Notes: generated by a model not told the origin, from the letters alone. Counted from the stretch's first letter, positions 23,815 through 30,190 are shown. The stretch: DNA of 42,784 bases from a virus (IMGVR_UViG_3300010391_000252:1-42784), one strand, 5' to 3'. Translations and numbers: made by a program.

Positions 23815-23990
23815 TGGGGGTTCTCCCCTCTTGCTTGCTTGGGGTGCATCTCTACCACATGCGCTATCATCATGTCCTGACTGACACTACGAAAGTCACA
23901 CTCTGGACACTGGTACTCCTCCCCATCGTAACTCACCCCATGCACAACTACAGGCATGCCACTAGCACGGCCCGTTACCGTTACCTTCAT
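23811..23990 (-). CDS. C2H2 zinc-finger protein, 59 aa
   Basis: Start ATG 23990 is in the upstream stop (ATGA). The product has a short beta N-terminus (MKVTVTGRASGMPVVVHGVS) and one finger, YQCPECDFRSVSQDMMIAHV then VEMH: C-x2-C-x12-H-x4-H, a textbook C2H2 spacing. Such fingers are uncommon in phages. DNA binding or protein contact is possible. Confidence 0.6.
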   Translation of the reverse strand: MKVTVTGRASGMPVVVHGVSYDGEEYQCPECDFRSVSQDMMIAHVVEMHPKQARGENPQ

Positions 23991-24322
23991 GACTGCTTCA
24001 CCGGCACCCCCGCCACCAACGCGTCCAGACACCAGTAGACCGGAATCCCCTTCCGCAGGGCATAGCTGATCTCCCGGTCCGCCCCCTTACTCAACCCCGG
24101 GATCCTGAGTACCACGTCACACGCATCTACCCACTCAAGATCGAAGGTCATCCATGTCTCATAGTTCTGGGGCTCTAGGAAGTGCCAGAAGTGGGTGAGG
24201 TGGGGGACATAGGGAGCATAGCCACGTTCCAAGAGGACGGTTCCGGCTTGAAGGGCTTTGCGGGTATTGGCAGCCTCGGCCCCCGTGTACGGTCCTGCCA
24301 CGTACACCCTTGTTCGCCTCAC
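23987..24322 (-). CDS. Nucleoside 2-deoxyribosyltransferase-like (DUF4406-type) protein
   Basis: 111 residues: VYVAGPYTGAEAANTRKALQ, ERGYAPYVPHLTHFWHFLEP, WMTFDLEWVDACDVVLRIPG, then SKGADREISYALRKGIPVYW. These match the nucleoside deoxyribosyltransferase fold: GPY/F-x-x nucleotide loop, D-x-x-x-x-x-CD and S-x-G-x-x-x-E-x-x-x-A with the probable catalytic Glu. Likely acts on nucleotides or nucleosides during phage DNA synthesis; substrate unknown. Confidence 0.75.
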   Translation of the reverse strand: MRRTRVYVAGPYTGAEAANTRKALQAGTVLLERGYAPYVPHLTHFWHFLEPQNYETWMTFDLEWVDACDVVLRIPGLSKGADREISYALRKGIPVYWCLDALVAGVPVKQS

Positions 24323-24337
24323 AGGAGCTATCCTAGT

Positions 24338-24559
24338 CTAAGGGGTAGGATCGAGGCAAGCTGGGATAGGGAGCCTGAAGCGCAGTCGAGCGAGGCGCCG
24401 GTCGACCTTCGCCTGCCGGCGCTTCTGGATGGTCACGGTACGGTAGTACACCGCATGGTAGTGTGCCTTGGAGCAATAGGCAGGCTGGAATCCTCGCTTG
24501 GCCCCCCCTGCCAACTCTTTGCACCCATGCTTCCGGCACTGCTTCCATTCTCGAGACAC
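24338..24559 (-). CDS. Basic zinc-binding-like protein, 73 aa
   Basis: GTG start 24559 is preceded by ggaggagg. The product begins MSREWKQCRKHGCKELAGGA and contains PAYCSKAHYHAVYYRTV then an Arg-rich helix (KRRQAKVDRRLARLRFR). Cys/His spacing resembles a small zinc knuckle; the basic helix suggests nucleic-acid binding. Confidence 0.5.
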   Translation of the reverse strand: MSREWKQCRKHGCKELAGGAKRGFQPAYCSKAHYHAVYYRTVTIQKRRQAKVDRRLARLRFRLPIPACLDPTP

Positions 24560-24563
24560 ACGT

Positions 24564-24731
24564 CTACGCCTCCTCCACCACAGTCTCGGGACACCCCTCG
24601 TACTCCCCTTGCCCCTGGCCAATCACCTCACAAGCTTGTGGTGATCCTTGCCCAATCATCTCAACTACCGAGACCACGGGGCGCACCACCGCCATACACT
24701 TGGGGCAGTGTGTCTCAATGTAGTACAACAT
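24564..24731 (-). CDS. Small protein with zinc-knuckle start, 55 aa
   Basis: MLYYIETHCPKCMAVVRPVV, then a Val/Gly/Gln/Glu-rich part ending CPETVVEEA. One C-x-x-C at the start. Overlaps the upstream gene by 17 bases. Function unknown. Confidence 0.5.
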   Translation of the reverse strand: MLYYIETHCPKCMAVVRPVVSVVEMIGQGSPQACEVIGQGQGEYEGCPETVVEEA

Positions 24732-24894
24732 CTTGCTCTCCTTCTCTCTTATAGATCACGAACCAACACCACGAGCAGTAACGGGACCAGCTGTGGGGGA
24801 AAGGGGCTGTGAGCTCCCCACATCCCTCGCATGCACGGATGTCTTCTGCCTGTACGTGATACCGAAAACGAGTAGGACGGATATGGTAGATCAT
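24715..24894 (-). CDS. Zinc-ribbon microprotein, 59 aa
   Basis: Start ATG 24894 overlaps the upstream stop (ATGA). Reads MIYHIRPTRFRYHVQAEDIR, with ACEGCGELTAPF and RYCSWCWFVIY: two C-x-x-C knuckles about 18 residues apart. Function unknown. Confidence 0.6.
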   Translation of the reverse strand: MIYHIRPTRFRYHVQAEDIRACEGCGELTAPFPHSWSRYCSWCWFVIYKREGEQDVVLH

Positions 24895-25295
24895 GCTTCT
24901 CCCTTGCACGGCACCGGGATGCATTTCACGAACCCAAAGGCTAGCTCCCAGCAGGAGGCCCGCTCAGCCTCCTCAACCGGGGTAACCACCGTCTCGGGCT
25001 TGCGGAGCTCGCAGGTATGGGTGATGGCAGCCACCCCCATCCGGATACAATCCCCCTTCCGCTCGTAGGTGAACCCCGGGTCCTTCCCTCCTACCCTCGC
25101 CCCCCAGCATCCCGGGAGCTCAGCCCCAAACACCCCGCTAGCATTGAAGAGGAGGGTTGCCCACACGAGGAGGCACCCCGCGAGCACCACGAACACCCAT
25201 GGGCGTGGGAGGGTCTCTGGGGCCTTCGACTGCTTGGTTCGTAGCACATGGGCAATCTCGTAGTGAGGGATGGTTCCCTTGATCTTCGTGCTCAT
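24891..25295 (-). CDS. Single-pass membrane protein with cysteine-rich outer part, 134 aa
   Basis: Start ATG 25295 overlaps the upstream stop. A ~35-residue charged head (MSTKIKGTIPHYEIAHVLRT) is followed by one membrane helix (WVFVVLAGCLLVWATLLFNA) and about 75 residues with six cysteines, likely disulfide-bonded outside. Could act in host envelope take-over or exclusion. No family recognised. Confidence 0.55.
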   Translation of the reverse strand: MSTKIKGTIPHYEIAHVLRTKQSKAPETLPRPWVFVVLAGCLLVWATLLFNASGVFGAELPGCWGARVGGKDPGFTYERKGDCIRMGVAAITHTCELRKPETVVTPVEEAERASCWELAFGFVKCIPVPCKGEA

Positions 25296-25519
25296 GGCTT
25301 CCTCTCGTAAGGGTTGGGCGCATCCCCGTAGATGTACGGGAGTGCCGCGAGGTAGTGCTTGAGGCAATAGGGGCCCTTCTCCGTCCGATACCGTGATGCC
25401 CACCCACATACCTGACACAGGAACGGGGCAGGCTCCGGCTCACACTCCACTTCACAGTCACAGTGATGTAGGGGTTCCTGTTCCATTGGATCGTCCTTCC
25501 CGAAAATGGTGGTTGCCAT
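25292..25519 (-). CDS. Cys/His-rich small protein, 75 aa
   Basis: Contains LHHCDCEVECEPEPAPFLC then QVCGWASRYRTEKGPYCLKH: several cysteines and histidines able to hold zinc. ATG at 25519 lies just after the upstream stop; an internal ATG twelve codons later is possible. Confidence 0.5.
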   Translation of the reverse strand: MATTIFGKDDPMEQEPLHHCDCEVECEPEPAPFLCQVCGWASRYRTEKGPYCLKHYLAALPYIYGDAPNPYERKP

Positions 25520-25521
25520 GG

Positions 25522-25728
25522 CTACTTCCGCCCCCCGGCCTTCACGATGGCCTTGCGCGCGTGAGGGATACTAGCCCCGATCAGCGACGGGTTATTGTTG
25601 TAGGCGTTCACTATCTCGCGCAACGCCGCCAAAAGCTCCGGCGCGGCAAGGTGAAGCGCGCATAACTCAACGTCTCCCCGCTGTAGAGCGCTCTCGGCAC
25701 ACAGGCACGGTTCCATCGTTGGTTTCAT
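25522..25728 (-). CDS. Small protein with APELL motif, 68 aa
   Basis: Reads MKPTMEPCLCAESALQRGDV then HLAAPELLAALREIVNAYNN and ARKAIVKAGG. Its second half resembles the C-terminus of the neighbouring upstream gene product (AAPELLYELQHLV ... ARAAIAKAGG), so the two may be partial duplicates. Confidence 0.55.
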   Translation of the reverse strand: MKPTMEPCLCAESALQRGDVELCALHLAAPELLAALREIVNAYNNNPSLIGASIPHARKAIVKAGGRK

Positions 25729-26159
25729 GACTCATGTCCTCCCGCCTTCGCAATAGCTGCGCGGGCAGCGTTGAGGGTCGCAAGTCCCGGCACGCCGAGT
25801 CCAACAGTCCGCTCAAGCGGCTCCATCAAACGCACGAGGTGTTGTAGCTCGTAAAGAAGTTCCGGCGCGGCGGCGATCAGCCAGGCGTTGGCCTGTGTCT
25901 CCGCGGTAGGGGTAGTGTCAAAAGGCCCATCTACCAAAGCTATGGTAGCATAATCTAGCTGGGGATCAGCCAACCGAATGGCGAAGTACTCCTCTTGCTC
26001 GCTCCACTCGATTCGCCACGGCCCTGGTGTCGCCTTCGTTATCTCCACGGGTACATAGTCCGCCGGCAACATCGTAATCGTCTCCCCTCGCGCACCGCAC
26101 TTCAGCGCTTCACGCTGGGCCGAAGTTAGCTTTTGTGGGATATGCTTAGTTGTTGTCAT
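25725..26159 (-). CDS. TPGPW/APELL-type phage protein, 144 aa
   Basis: Start ATG 26159 overlaps the upstream microprotein stop. Contains TPGPWRIEWSEQEEYFAIRL, ETQANAWLIAAAPELLYELQ and LATLNAARAAIAKAGG. The TPGPW ... ANA-x-LIAAAPELL pattern is widespread in phage accessory proteins of unknown function. Confidence 0.65.
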   Translation of the reverse strand: MTTTKHIPQKLTSAQREALKCGARGETITMLPADYVPVEITKATPGPWRIEWSEQEEYFAIRLADPQLDYATIALVDGPFDTTPTAETQANAWLIAAAPELLYELQHLVRLMEPLERTVGLGVPGLATLNAARAAIAKAGGHES

Positions 26160-26272
26160 GGGGGGCACATCCCCGTTGTAATCGCGTGGTACACCACTCG
26201 CACACCCCATAGTCCTGCTAGGACCAGAATCCAATTGCGTCCGATGTAGAAGTTCCATGGTCCCGTATCCAT
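26156..26272 (-). CDS. Membrane microprotein, 38 aa
   Basis: ATG 26272 has a strong GGAGGGG site. Reads MDTGPWNFYIGRNWILVLAG then LWGVRVVYHAITTG: one membrane helix. Stop overlaps the next start (ATGA). Confidence 0.5.
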   Translation of the reverse strand: MDTGPWNFYIGRNWILVLAGLWGVRVVYHAITTGMCPP

Positions 26273-26281
26273 CACCCCTCC

Positions 26282-26455
26282 TCAGTCTCCCGCCGCGCCC
26301 TTGAGACGGTCACGCGCCCAATTCGGACGCCACGCTGCGGGCTGGTACTCCGCGACATGCGGTAGCCGGTATGCATCCTCCTGCTCAAACTCGCGGATAG
26401 CCCGCTGGCCATCGTGATATGCTTGCTCTAGGTTCACTCCGCGTTCGGTTGTCAT
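26282..26455 (-). CDS. Hypothetical protein, 57 aa
   Basis: Start ATG 26455 is set by the gagggagat site at the end of a repeated leader element. Reads MTTERGVNLEQAYHDGQRAI then REFEQEDAYRLPHVAEYQPA: charged and helical. Function unknown. Confidence 0.5.
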   Translation of the reverse strand: MTTERGVNLEQAYHDGQRAIREFEQEDAYRLPHVAEYQPAAWRPNWARDRLKGAAGD

Positions 26456-26550
26456 ATCTCCCTCTCGTTGCAATCCGCGTTCCACTCGGCGGCCCAAGTA
26501 TTCCCTAGGTCGCCTCGGTCGGACACCGCCGTGATGTTGACGAAGTGTTA
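26456..26550 (-). repeat. Leader element copy A (about 95 bp)
   Basis: Read on the minus strand, this gap begins with the TAA stop of the upstream gene and ends in GAGGGAGAT before an ATG. It shares ordered blocks with copy B at 27292-27384: TCGTCAAC, CACG-CGG, GACCG, CCTAGG, GTGG-ACGC and TGCAA. Both copies occupy the gap in front of a tiny early gene, so a promoter, operator or RNA leader is likely. Confidence 0.65.
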
Positions 26551-26763
26551 CTCTTTTGGCGCAATCTCGTTAACCGCTGGTTCGCTGCGTTCCGTGTTAT
26601 TGTCGACGATACTGTCAATATGATCACATGCAGTAGCGAAGCTATTGACATGAAACGCACCAGCCGCTTCTTGCGCGTGCCATCCTGCGTCGCGCCAGAT
26701 ATACCAACCCCTGTACAAGCGAACGCCGCCTTTTGCTTCCCATGTGTGTTTTCGCGTTGTCAT
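26548..26763 (-). CDS. Hypothetical protein, 71 aa
   Basis: Reads MTTRKHTWEAKGGVRLYRGW then YIWRDAGWHAQEAAGAFHVN. The start looks like a compact Trp/Tyr-rich beta unit, the end is acidic. ATG overlaps the upstream stop (ATGA). Function unknown. Confidence 0.5.
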   Translation of the reverse strand: MTTRKHTWEAKGGVRLYRGWYIWRDAGWHAQEAAGAFHVNSFATACDHIDSIVDNNTERSEPAVNEIAPKE

Positions 26764-27011
26764 GGTAATCTCTTCAATTCCTCGCAGCTGAGCGGCACCG
26801 CATCAACGATCTTTGTCCGTACTCCGAATGCGAACTGTTCTGCACCGCGTTGGCAGTCCTGCTCAGTAATTGGCCGTCCGCCATTGTCATCTCCGATGCG
26901 TATTCGTAGCCTTGTGAGCGCGTCCTCGTAGACATCCCCGCGACTAACCGGGAGCCCGCCGTACAGGATCACCTCGGCCATTAACTCATCCATGAACCTG
27001 CGGCGTGCCAT
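26760..27011 (-). CDS. Hypothetical protein, 83 aa
   Basis: ATG 27011 has GGAGGGG just ahead and sits in the upstream stop (TGATG). Reads MARRRFMDELMAEVILYGGL, with TRLRIRIGDDNGGRPITEQD. No family recognised. Confidence 0.5.
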   Translation of the reverse strand: MARRRFMDELMAEVILYGGLPVSRGDVYEDALTRLRIRIGDDNGGRPITEQDCQRGAEQFAFGVRTKIVDAVPLSCEELKRLP

Positions 27012-27178
27012 CACCCCTCCTCGTTGTCAAGTAAGACCAGGTCCGCGACTCTCTGAAGCGCCTCCACCTTGGTGGTAAACCGCGCTCGTTCGTAGGTGCT
27101 CGTTGGTGCCTTCGGGTACGCAGTATCAACGACCACGAACCAGCTGGCGATCTCTTCAATGCGGTAGCGACTGTTCAT
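27011..27178 (-). CDS. Hypothetical protein, 55 aa
   Basis: MNSRYRIEEIASWFVVVDTA then YERARFTTKVEALQRVADLV: a small alpha/beta protein. Ends NEEG, whose codons double as the Shine-Dalgarno (GAGGAGGGG) of the next gene; the same arrangement recurs in the neighbouring genes. Confidence 0.5.
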   Translation of the reverse strand: MNSRYRIEEIASWFVVVDTAYPKAPTSTYERARFTTKVEALQRVADLVLLDNEEG

Positions 27179-27291
27179 CACCCCTCCTCATTCTCTCGCC
27201 GTGCGCGGCGGTAGGCGGCGAGTCGGCAGTAGTAGCAGTCCGGGGCGTAGTGCAGGTCCTCAGACTCATGCTCCTGGTTGACGTGCTTCAT
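27178..27291 (-). CDS. Zinc-knuckle-like microprotein, 37 aa
   Basis: MKHVNQEHESEDLHYAPDCY then YCRLAAYRRARRENEEG. H-rich start, one C-x-x-C and a basic helix. Strong GGGAGGGAGAT site at the end of leader copy B. Confidence 0.45.
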   Translation of the reverse strand: MKHVNQEHESEDLHYAPDCYYCRLAAYRRARRENEEG

Positions 27292-27384
27292 ATCTCCCTC
27301 CCTTGCACCCAGCGTGCCACGAGTAGGCTCAGGTTCTACCTAGGCCCTTCCGGTCGCGCGCCGACGTGGCGTTGACGATCGTTA
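27292..27384 (-). repeat. Leader element copy B (93 bp)
   Basis: Second copy of the element at 26456-26550, starting TAAC right after the upstream gene's TAG stop and ending in AGGGAGGGAGAT before an ATG. Conserved blocks keep the same order with small length changes, while the genes that follow differ, so the element itself was duplicated or is under selection. Confidence 0.65.
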
Positions 27385-27699
27385 CTATTCTACCGCCTTC
27401 AAGTACTTCCTCGAGCACTTCTCCAGCCCCCGCACCACGCGACACTGACGGAACAGCGTCGGCGCTGGAACTACCAAGGGACACTCGGTCGTTGGGCAGC
27501 GCCACGATCCGTCCTCAAAGCGCTGACACGGCGACGGCGGCTCGTTGGCCTCGTACTGGTCGATCTTGTCATTCAGTGCACTGATCTGCGCCGTCAGGTT
27601 GGCGACCGCTGCGTCGAGGTGCTCTCGATCCGCTACGTCGGCCTGTGCCACGCTCGCCAGCATCACCAGTCCTGCCACCACCAGAAAACGCTTCATCAT
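27385..27699 (-). CDS. Exported coiled-coil protein, 104 aa
   Basis: Start ATG 27699 behind aaaggacgg. A signal peptide (MMKRFLVVAGLVMLASVAQA) precedes a coiled coil (HLDAAVANLTAQISALNDKI) and a Cys-containing C-terminal part (PSPCQRFEDGSWRCPTTECP). Exported or periplasmic. Function unknown. Confidence 0.6.
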   Translation of the reverse strand: MMKRFLVVAGLVMLASVAQADVADREHLDAAVANLTAQISALNDKIDQYEANEPPSPCQRFEDGSWRCPTTECPLVVPAPTLFRQCRVVRGLEKCSRKYLKAVE

Positions 27700-27730
27700 C
27701 CGTCCTTTGTCGTTGGGAGCGTAATTGCTC

Positions 27731-27807
27731 CGTGAAGGTAGTCGAGGGCTGTTATCCTCGCCTTTGTGAGCGCCCGCGGTCTCTCTCCGCCTGCATCTAC
27801 CTTCACG
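27731..27807. repeat. 11-bp inverted repeat around a small hairpin
   Basis: CGTGAAGGTAG (27731-27741) and its exact reverse complement CTACCTTCACG (27797-27807) are separated by 55 bases that include CGAGG ... CCTCG. It fills the gap between two small early genes and could be a pair of operator half-sites or a structured leader. Confidence 0.5.
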
Positions 27808-27813
27808 CAACAA

Positions 27814-27999
27814 TCAATCCTTGCTAGGCGCCTTGCGCCTGTGAATCAGCCGTTTGGTCTTTCGCTCTAAAATCTCTAGCATTCGATGTGAGAAACTCTG
27901 AGGGTTGATCTCCTGGTCCGTTATAGCTCGCACCATATTGAGGGCCGATGCGAGCCCATACGTTGCAACAAGCCGTTTCGCGTTGAATGCTGGTGTCAT
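27814..27999 (-). CDS. Hypothetical basic protein, 61 aa
   Basis: MTPAFNAKRLVATYGLASAL then NMVRAITDQEINPQSFSHRM and a Lys/Arg-rich tail. Helical; possibly nucleic-acid binding. No clear Shine-Dalgarno. Confidence 0.45.
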   Translation of the reverse strand: MTPAFNAKRLVATYGLASALNMVRAITDQEINPQSFSHRMLEILERKTKRLIHRRKAPSKD

Positions 28000-28056
28000 A
28001 CTTGATTACCTCGTGCTACACCCTCAGGGGAGGCCGAAGGTGCAGCCCGTCACGAT

Positions 28057-28239
28057 CTAGCTGGCCTTGCGCGCCTTCACGTTGGCACCGGGGACCACCG
28101 GCACCCACACACCGCGCTCATAGTACCCACCGATTGCCGGATGCTTGATGATCTTGCCAGTCGGGATAGGCCGCATCGGTAGACCAAACAACGCGGTAAG
28201 GGTTGCGTCTAGCTCCTGCATTGCCTCTTGAGTCGTCAT
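28057..28239 (-). CDS. Hypothetical protein, 60 aa
   Basis: MTTQEAMQELDATLTALFGL then PMRPIPTGKIIKHPAIGGYY and ERGVWVPVVPGANVK. Start overlaps the upstream stop (ATGA). No family recognised. Confidence 0.5.
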   Translation of the reverse strand: MTTQEAMQELDATLTALFGLPMRPIPTGKIIKHPAIGGYYERGVWVPVVPGANVKARKAS

Positions 28240-28409
28240 GGAGGACTTTTACTGCATTCCTCGTGCCACCCAAACCTCAACACCGGTGTGCTGTCATATC
28301 CTGCAAACTGGCAACCTTTTGCTACTTCGTCGTGGCAATGCCACTCGGTGCTGACCCGCCATCCGTAGTTGTTGAGCTTTGCCCGGGCAGCATGTAGTGT
28401 TGTCACCAT
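28236..28409 (-). CDS. Hypothetical protein at the divergent junction, 57 aa
   Basis: MVTTLHAARAKLNNYGWRVS then TEWHCHDEVAKGCQFAGYDS. Its ATG (28409-28407) overlaps the ATG of the divergent plus-strand gene (28408), so the two have no space between them. A start at the following GTG is also possible. First gene of the minus-strand operon. Confidence 0.45.
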   Translation of the reverse strand: MVTTLHAARAKLNNYGWRVSTEWHCHDEVAKGCQFAGYDSTPVLRFGWHEECSKSPP

Positions 28410-28584
28410 GATGAAACAACCAGACACGCCCAATTCCCCTCTTGTGCTCAGGGCCTACTGCAAACGCTGTGGCTATACCTGGTACCCTCGCCACCCTAGC
28501 CCCCGCTTCTGCCCCCAGTGCCATAGCCCTCGCTGGCGTACCCCTAGCCTGCCTCGGCAAGAACGCACTACCCCTATCCGATGA
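28408..28584 (+). CDS. Zinc-ribbon protein, 58 aa
   Basis: MMKQPDTPNSPLVLRAYCKR then CGYTWYPRHPSPRFCPQCHS. C-x-x-C-x16-C-x-x-C is a classic zinc ribbon of the kind C-x-x-C-x-x-x-W-x-PR ... P-x-x-CP-x-C, common in small phage proteins placed before RepA-like ATPases. Stop overlaps the next start (ATGA). Confidence 0.7.
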   Translation: MMKQPDTPNSPLVLRAYCKRCGYTWYPRHPSPRFCPQCHSPRWRTPSLPRQERTTPIR

Positions 28585-29726
28585 GGATTCGCCACAACAA
28601 TGGCGACCGCCCTGGTGCTCTCTGGCTCTCTGAGCTTGACCCCAAAGCCATCCGCTGGCTTGACCCAGGCCGTATCCCTCTAGGCACTCTCACCATTCTC
28701 CAAGGTGACCCAGGCACCGGCAAGTCTACCATCAGTCTGGACTATGCTGCCCGAGTCTCCCGTGGTGATTGTATGCCCTCGGGAGAGAAAGGTGACCTCT
28801 ATGGCAAACCCTCAGGCGTGGTGATCCTCTCTGCCGAGGATGATGCCGAGTCTGTGATCCTCCCGAAGCTTCAAGCTATGGAGGCAGACCTTAACCGCAT
28901 CGTACTCCTCAACCACATTGCCGATGAAGAGGACGAGGAGCGGCCCCCTACCTTGTCCGACCTCGGCCCCCTCGAAACCCTCGCCATCGAGGCTAAGGCC
29001 CGTCTCATCATCGTAGACCCCTTCATGGCCTTTCTCCCTGGTAACAGAAATGCCCACCGAGACCAGGACATGCGCGCGGTTCTCGCTCCCCTTATCAAGC
29101 TCGCTGGTCTCCATGATCTGGCTGTGCAGGTCATTCATCACCTCAACAAGGGCAGTGGAGACAATCCCCAGAACAGCGCTCTATACCGGGGGGGCGGGTC
29201 TATCGGTATCGCCGGAGCTGCACGCTCTGTGCTCATGGTAGGGGTAGATCGAAGCGATCCCACAGGGGAGCGGAGGGTGATGGTGCGGGTCAAAGGTAAC
29301 CTCTCCAGGCTCCCTGCTGGACTTCTCTTCCGCCTTGAGGGCGATGGAGCCCCGGCCACTGTGAAATGGGAAGGTGAGACTGATGCTCGTGCGGATGAGC
29401 TCGTGCAACCGACCACAGAAGATGAGGCTCCAGCCATGGTGAAGGAAGCATGCGAGTGGCTTGAGGCTTTCCTGGCCGATGGCCCGAAGCCCTCGGAGAC
29501 TGTCTACCAACAGGGCCGCAAGGACGGGCAGTCTAGACGCACCCTTCAACGAGCGAAGAAGTACCTCGGAATCGAACCCAGGAAGGTGGGCAACAAGTGG
29601 CAATGGGCATGGCCTGTGCTAAGGCAAGATACAACCAAGGTAGCCAAGGTTGCCACCAAAGGCACGCAATTTCCGTGCCAACTTCAAAAACCACTCCGCG
29701 GAATGCCTACCTACTGGCAACCTTGA
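28581..29726 (+). CDS. RepA/AAA_25-type replicative ATPase (helicase-like)
   Basis: 381 residues. RecA-fold motor: Walker A GDPGTGKST (42-50), SAEDD (84-88), Walker B RLIIVDPFMAFLPG (from ~141), HHLNK (186-190) and a G-rich loop YRGGGSIGIAGAARSV. This is the pattern of plasmid RepA (RSF1010-like) helicases and phage AAA_25 proteins, which unwind at origins. The C-terminal ~100 residues hold a winged-helix-like segment (SETVYQQGRKDGQSRRTLQR), probably DNA binding. Its 3' end runs into an array of iteron-like sequences, consistent with action on the adjacent origin. Confidence 0.85.
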   Translation: MRIRHNNGDRPGALWLSELDPKAIRWLDPGRIPLGTLTILQGDPGTGKSTISLDYAARVSRGDCMPSGEKGDLYGKPSGVVILSAEDDAESVILPKLQAMEADLNRIVLLNHIADEEDEERPPTLSDLGPLETLAIEAKARLIIVDPFMAFLPGNRNAHRDQDMRAVLAPLIKLAGLHDLAVQVIHHLNKGSGDNPQNSALYRGGGSIGIAGAARSVLMVGVDRSDPTGERRVMVRVKGNLSRLPAGLLFRLEGDGAPATVKWEGETDARADELVQPTTEDEAPAMVKEACEWLEAFLADGPKPSETVYQQGRKDGQSRRTLQRAKKYLGIEPRKVGNKWQWAWPVLRQDTTKVAKVATKGTQFPCQLQKPLRGMPTYWQP

Positions 29727-29997
29727 TTCTTGGCGTCCTTCCAGTGTTTCTAGGGGGTTAGGGCCTGGCAACGTTGCCAAGGGGGCCTAAGATCGCCTGC
29801 TACTTTGGTAGTTGGTGCTCGTTGGCGCTCTTGCCCCCTGGCGACCTTGGCGACCTTGGCGTCCTTGAATTTCGCACCCTCGGGTCGCCGGGGGAAGGTC
29901 GCCAATCAAGGACGCCACTGGGGCAACGTTGCCAATCCCTTATATATATATATTCTCTATATATATTAAGTGGTTAAGGAAGAGAGCCAAGGTTGCC
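29642..29997. other. Candidate replication origin: iterons and TA-rich element
   Basis: A gene-poor region (29727-30338, over 600 bases). Copies of GGCAACSTTGCC: perfect palindromes at 29767-29778 and 29922-29933, and GCCAAGGTTGCC at 29643-29654 and 29986-29997. Between them are three 9-bp tandem repeats GCGACCTTG, GCGACCTTG, GCGTCCTTG (29841-29867) and inverse copies (AAGGTCGCC, AAGGACGCC near 29896-29915). A TA-rich tract (29941-29967) is a likely unwinding element. It directly follows the RepA-like ATPase gene. Confidence 0.6.
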
Positions 29998-30170
29998 TAC
30001 GTGGGGCCTCAGGGGGTGGTGGGTGTTTCACCCCTCGCGCATAGTGGTCACCCTCGCATATGCTATAGACATCGTATGGATGCCAGGGCTAGGCCAGGGA
30101 GCCCGCCTAGCGAGCTAGAAAGGTATACAGTGACGTAAATAGGTACCCCGGGATTGCACTGGGGGCGACT

Positions 30171-30190
30171 GGGGACGAAGATTCGTCCCC
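30171..30190. promoter_or_regulatory. 20-bp palindrome
   Basis: GGGGACGAA, two bases (GA), TTCGTCCCC: nine-base arms around a two-base centre. The loop is too short for a terminator, so a dimeric protein-binding site (operator or origin-binding) is more likely. It lies between the candidate origin and the next gene. The surrounding gap (30191-30338) shows nothing else clear. Confidence 0.45.

Noticed and set aside
29560-29590. T-loop-like GGGTTCGATTCC on the minus strand
   Set aside because: The flanking bases do not form a T stem, no acceptor stem or anticodon arm is present, and the site is inside the RepA-like coding region.
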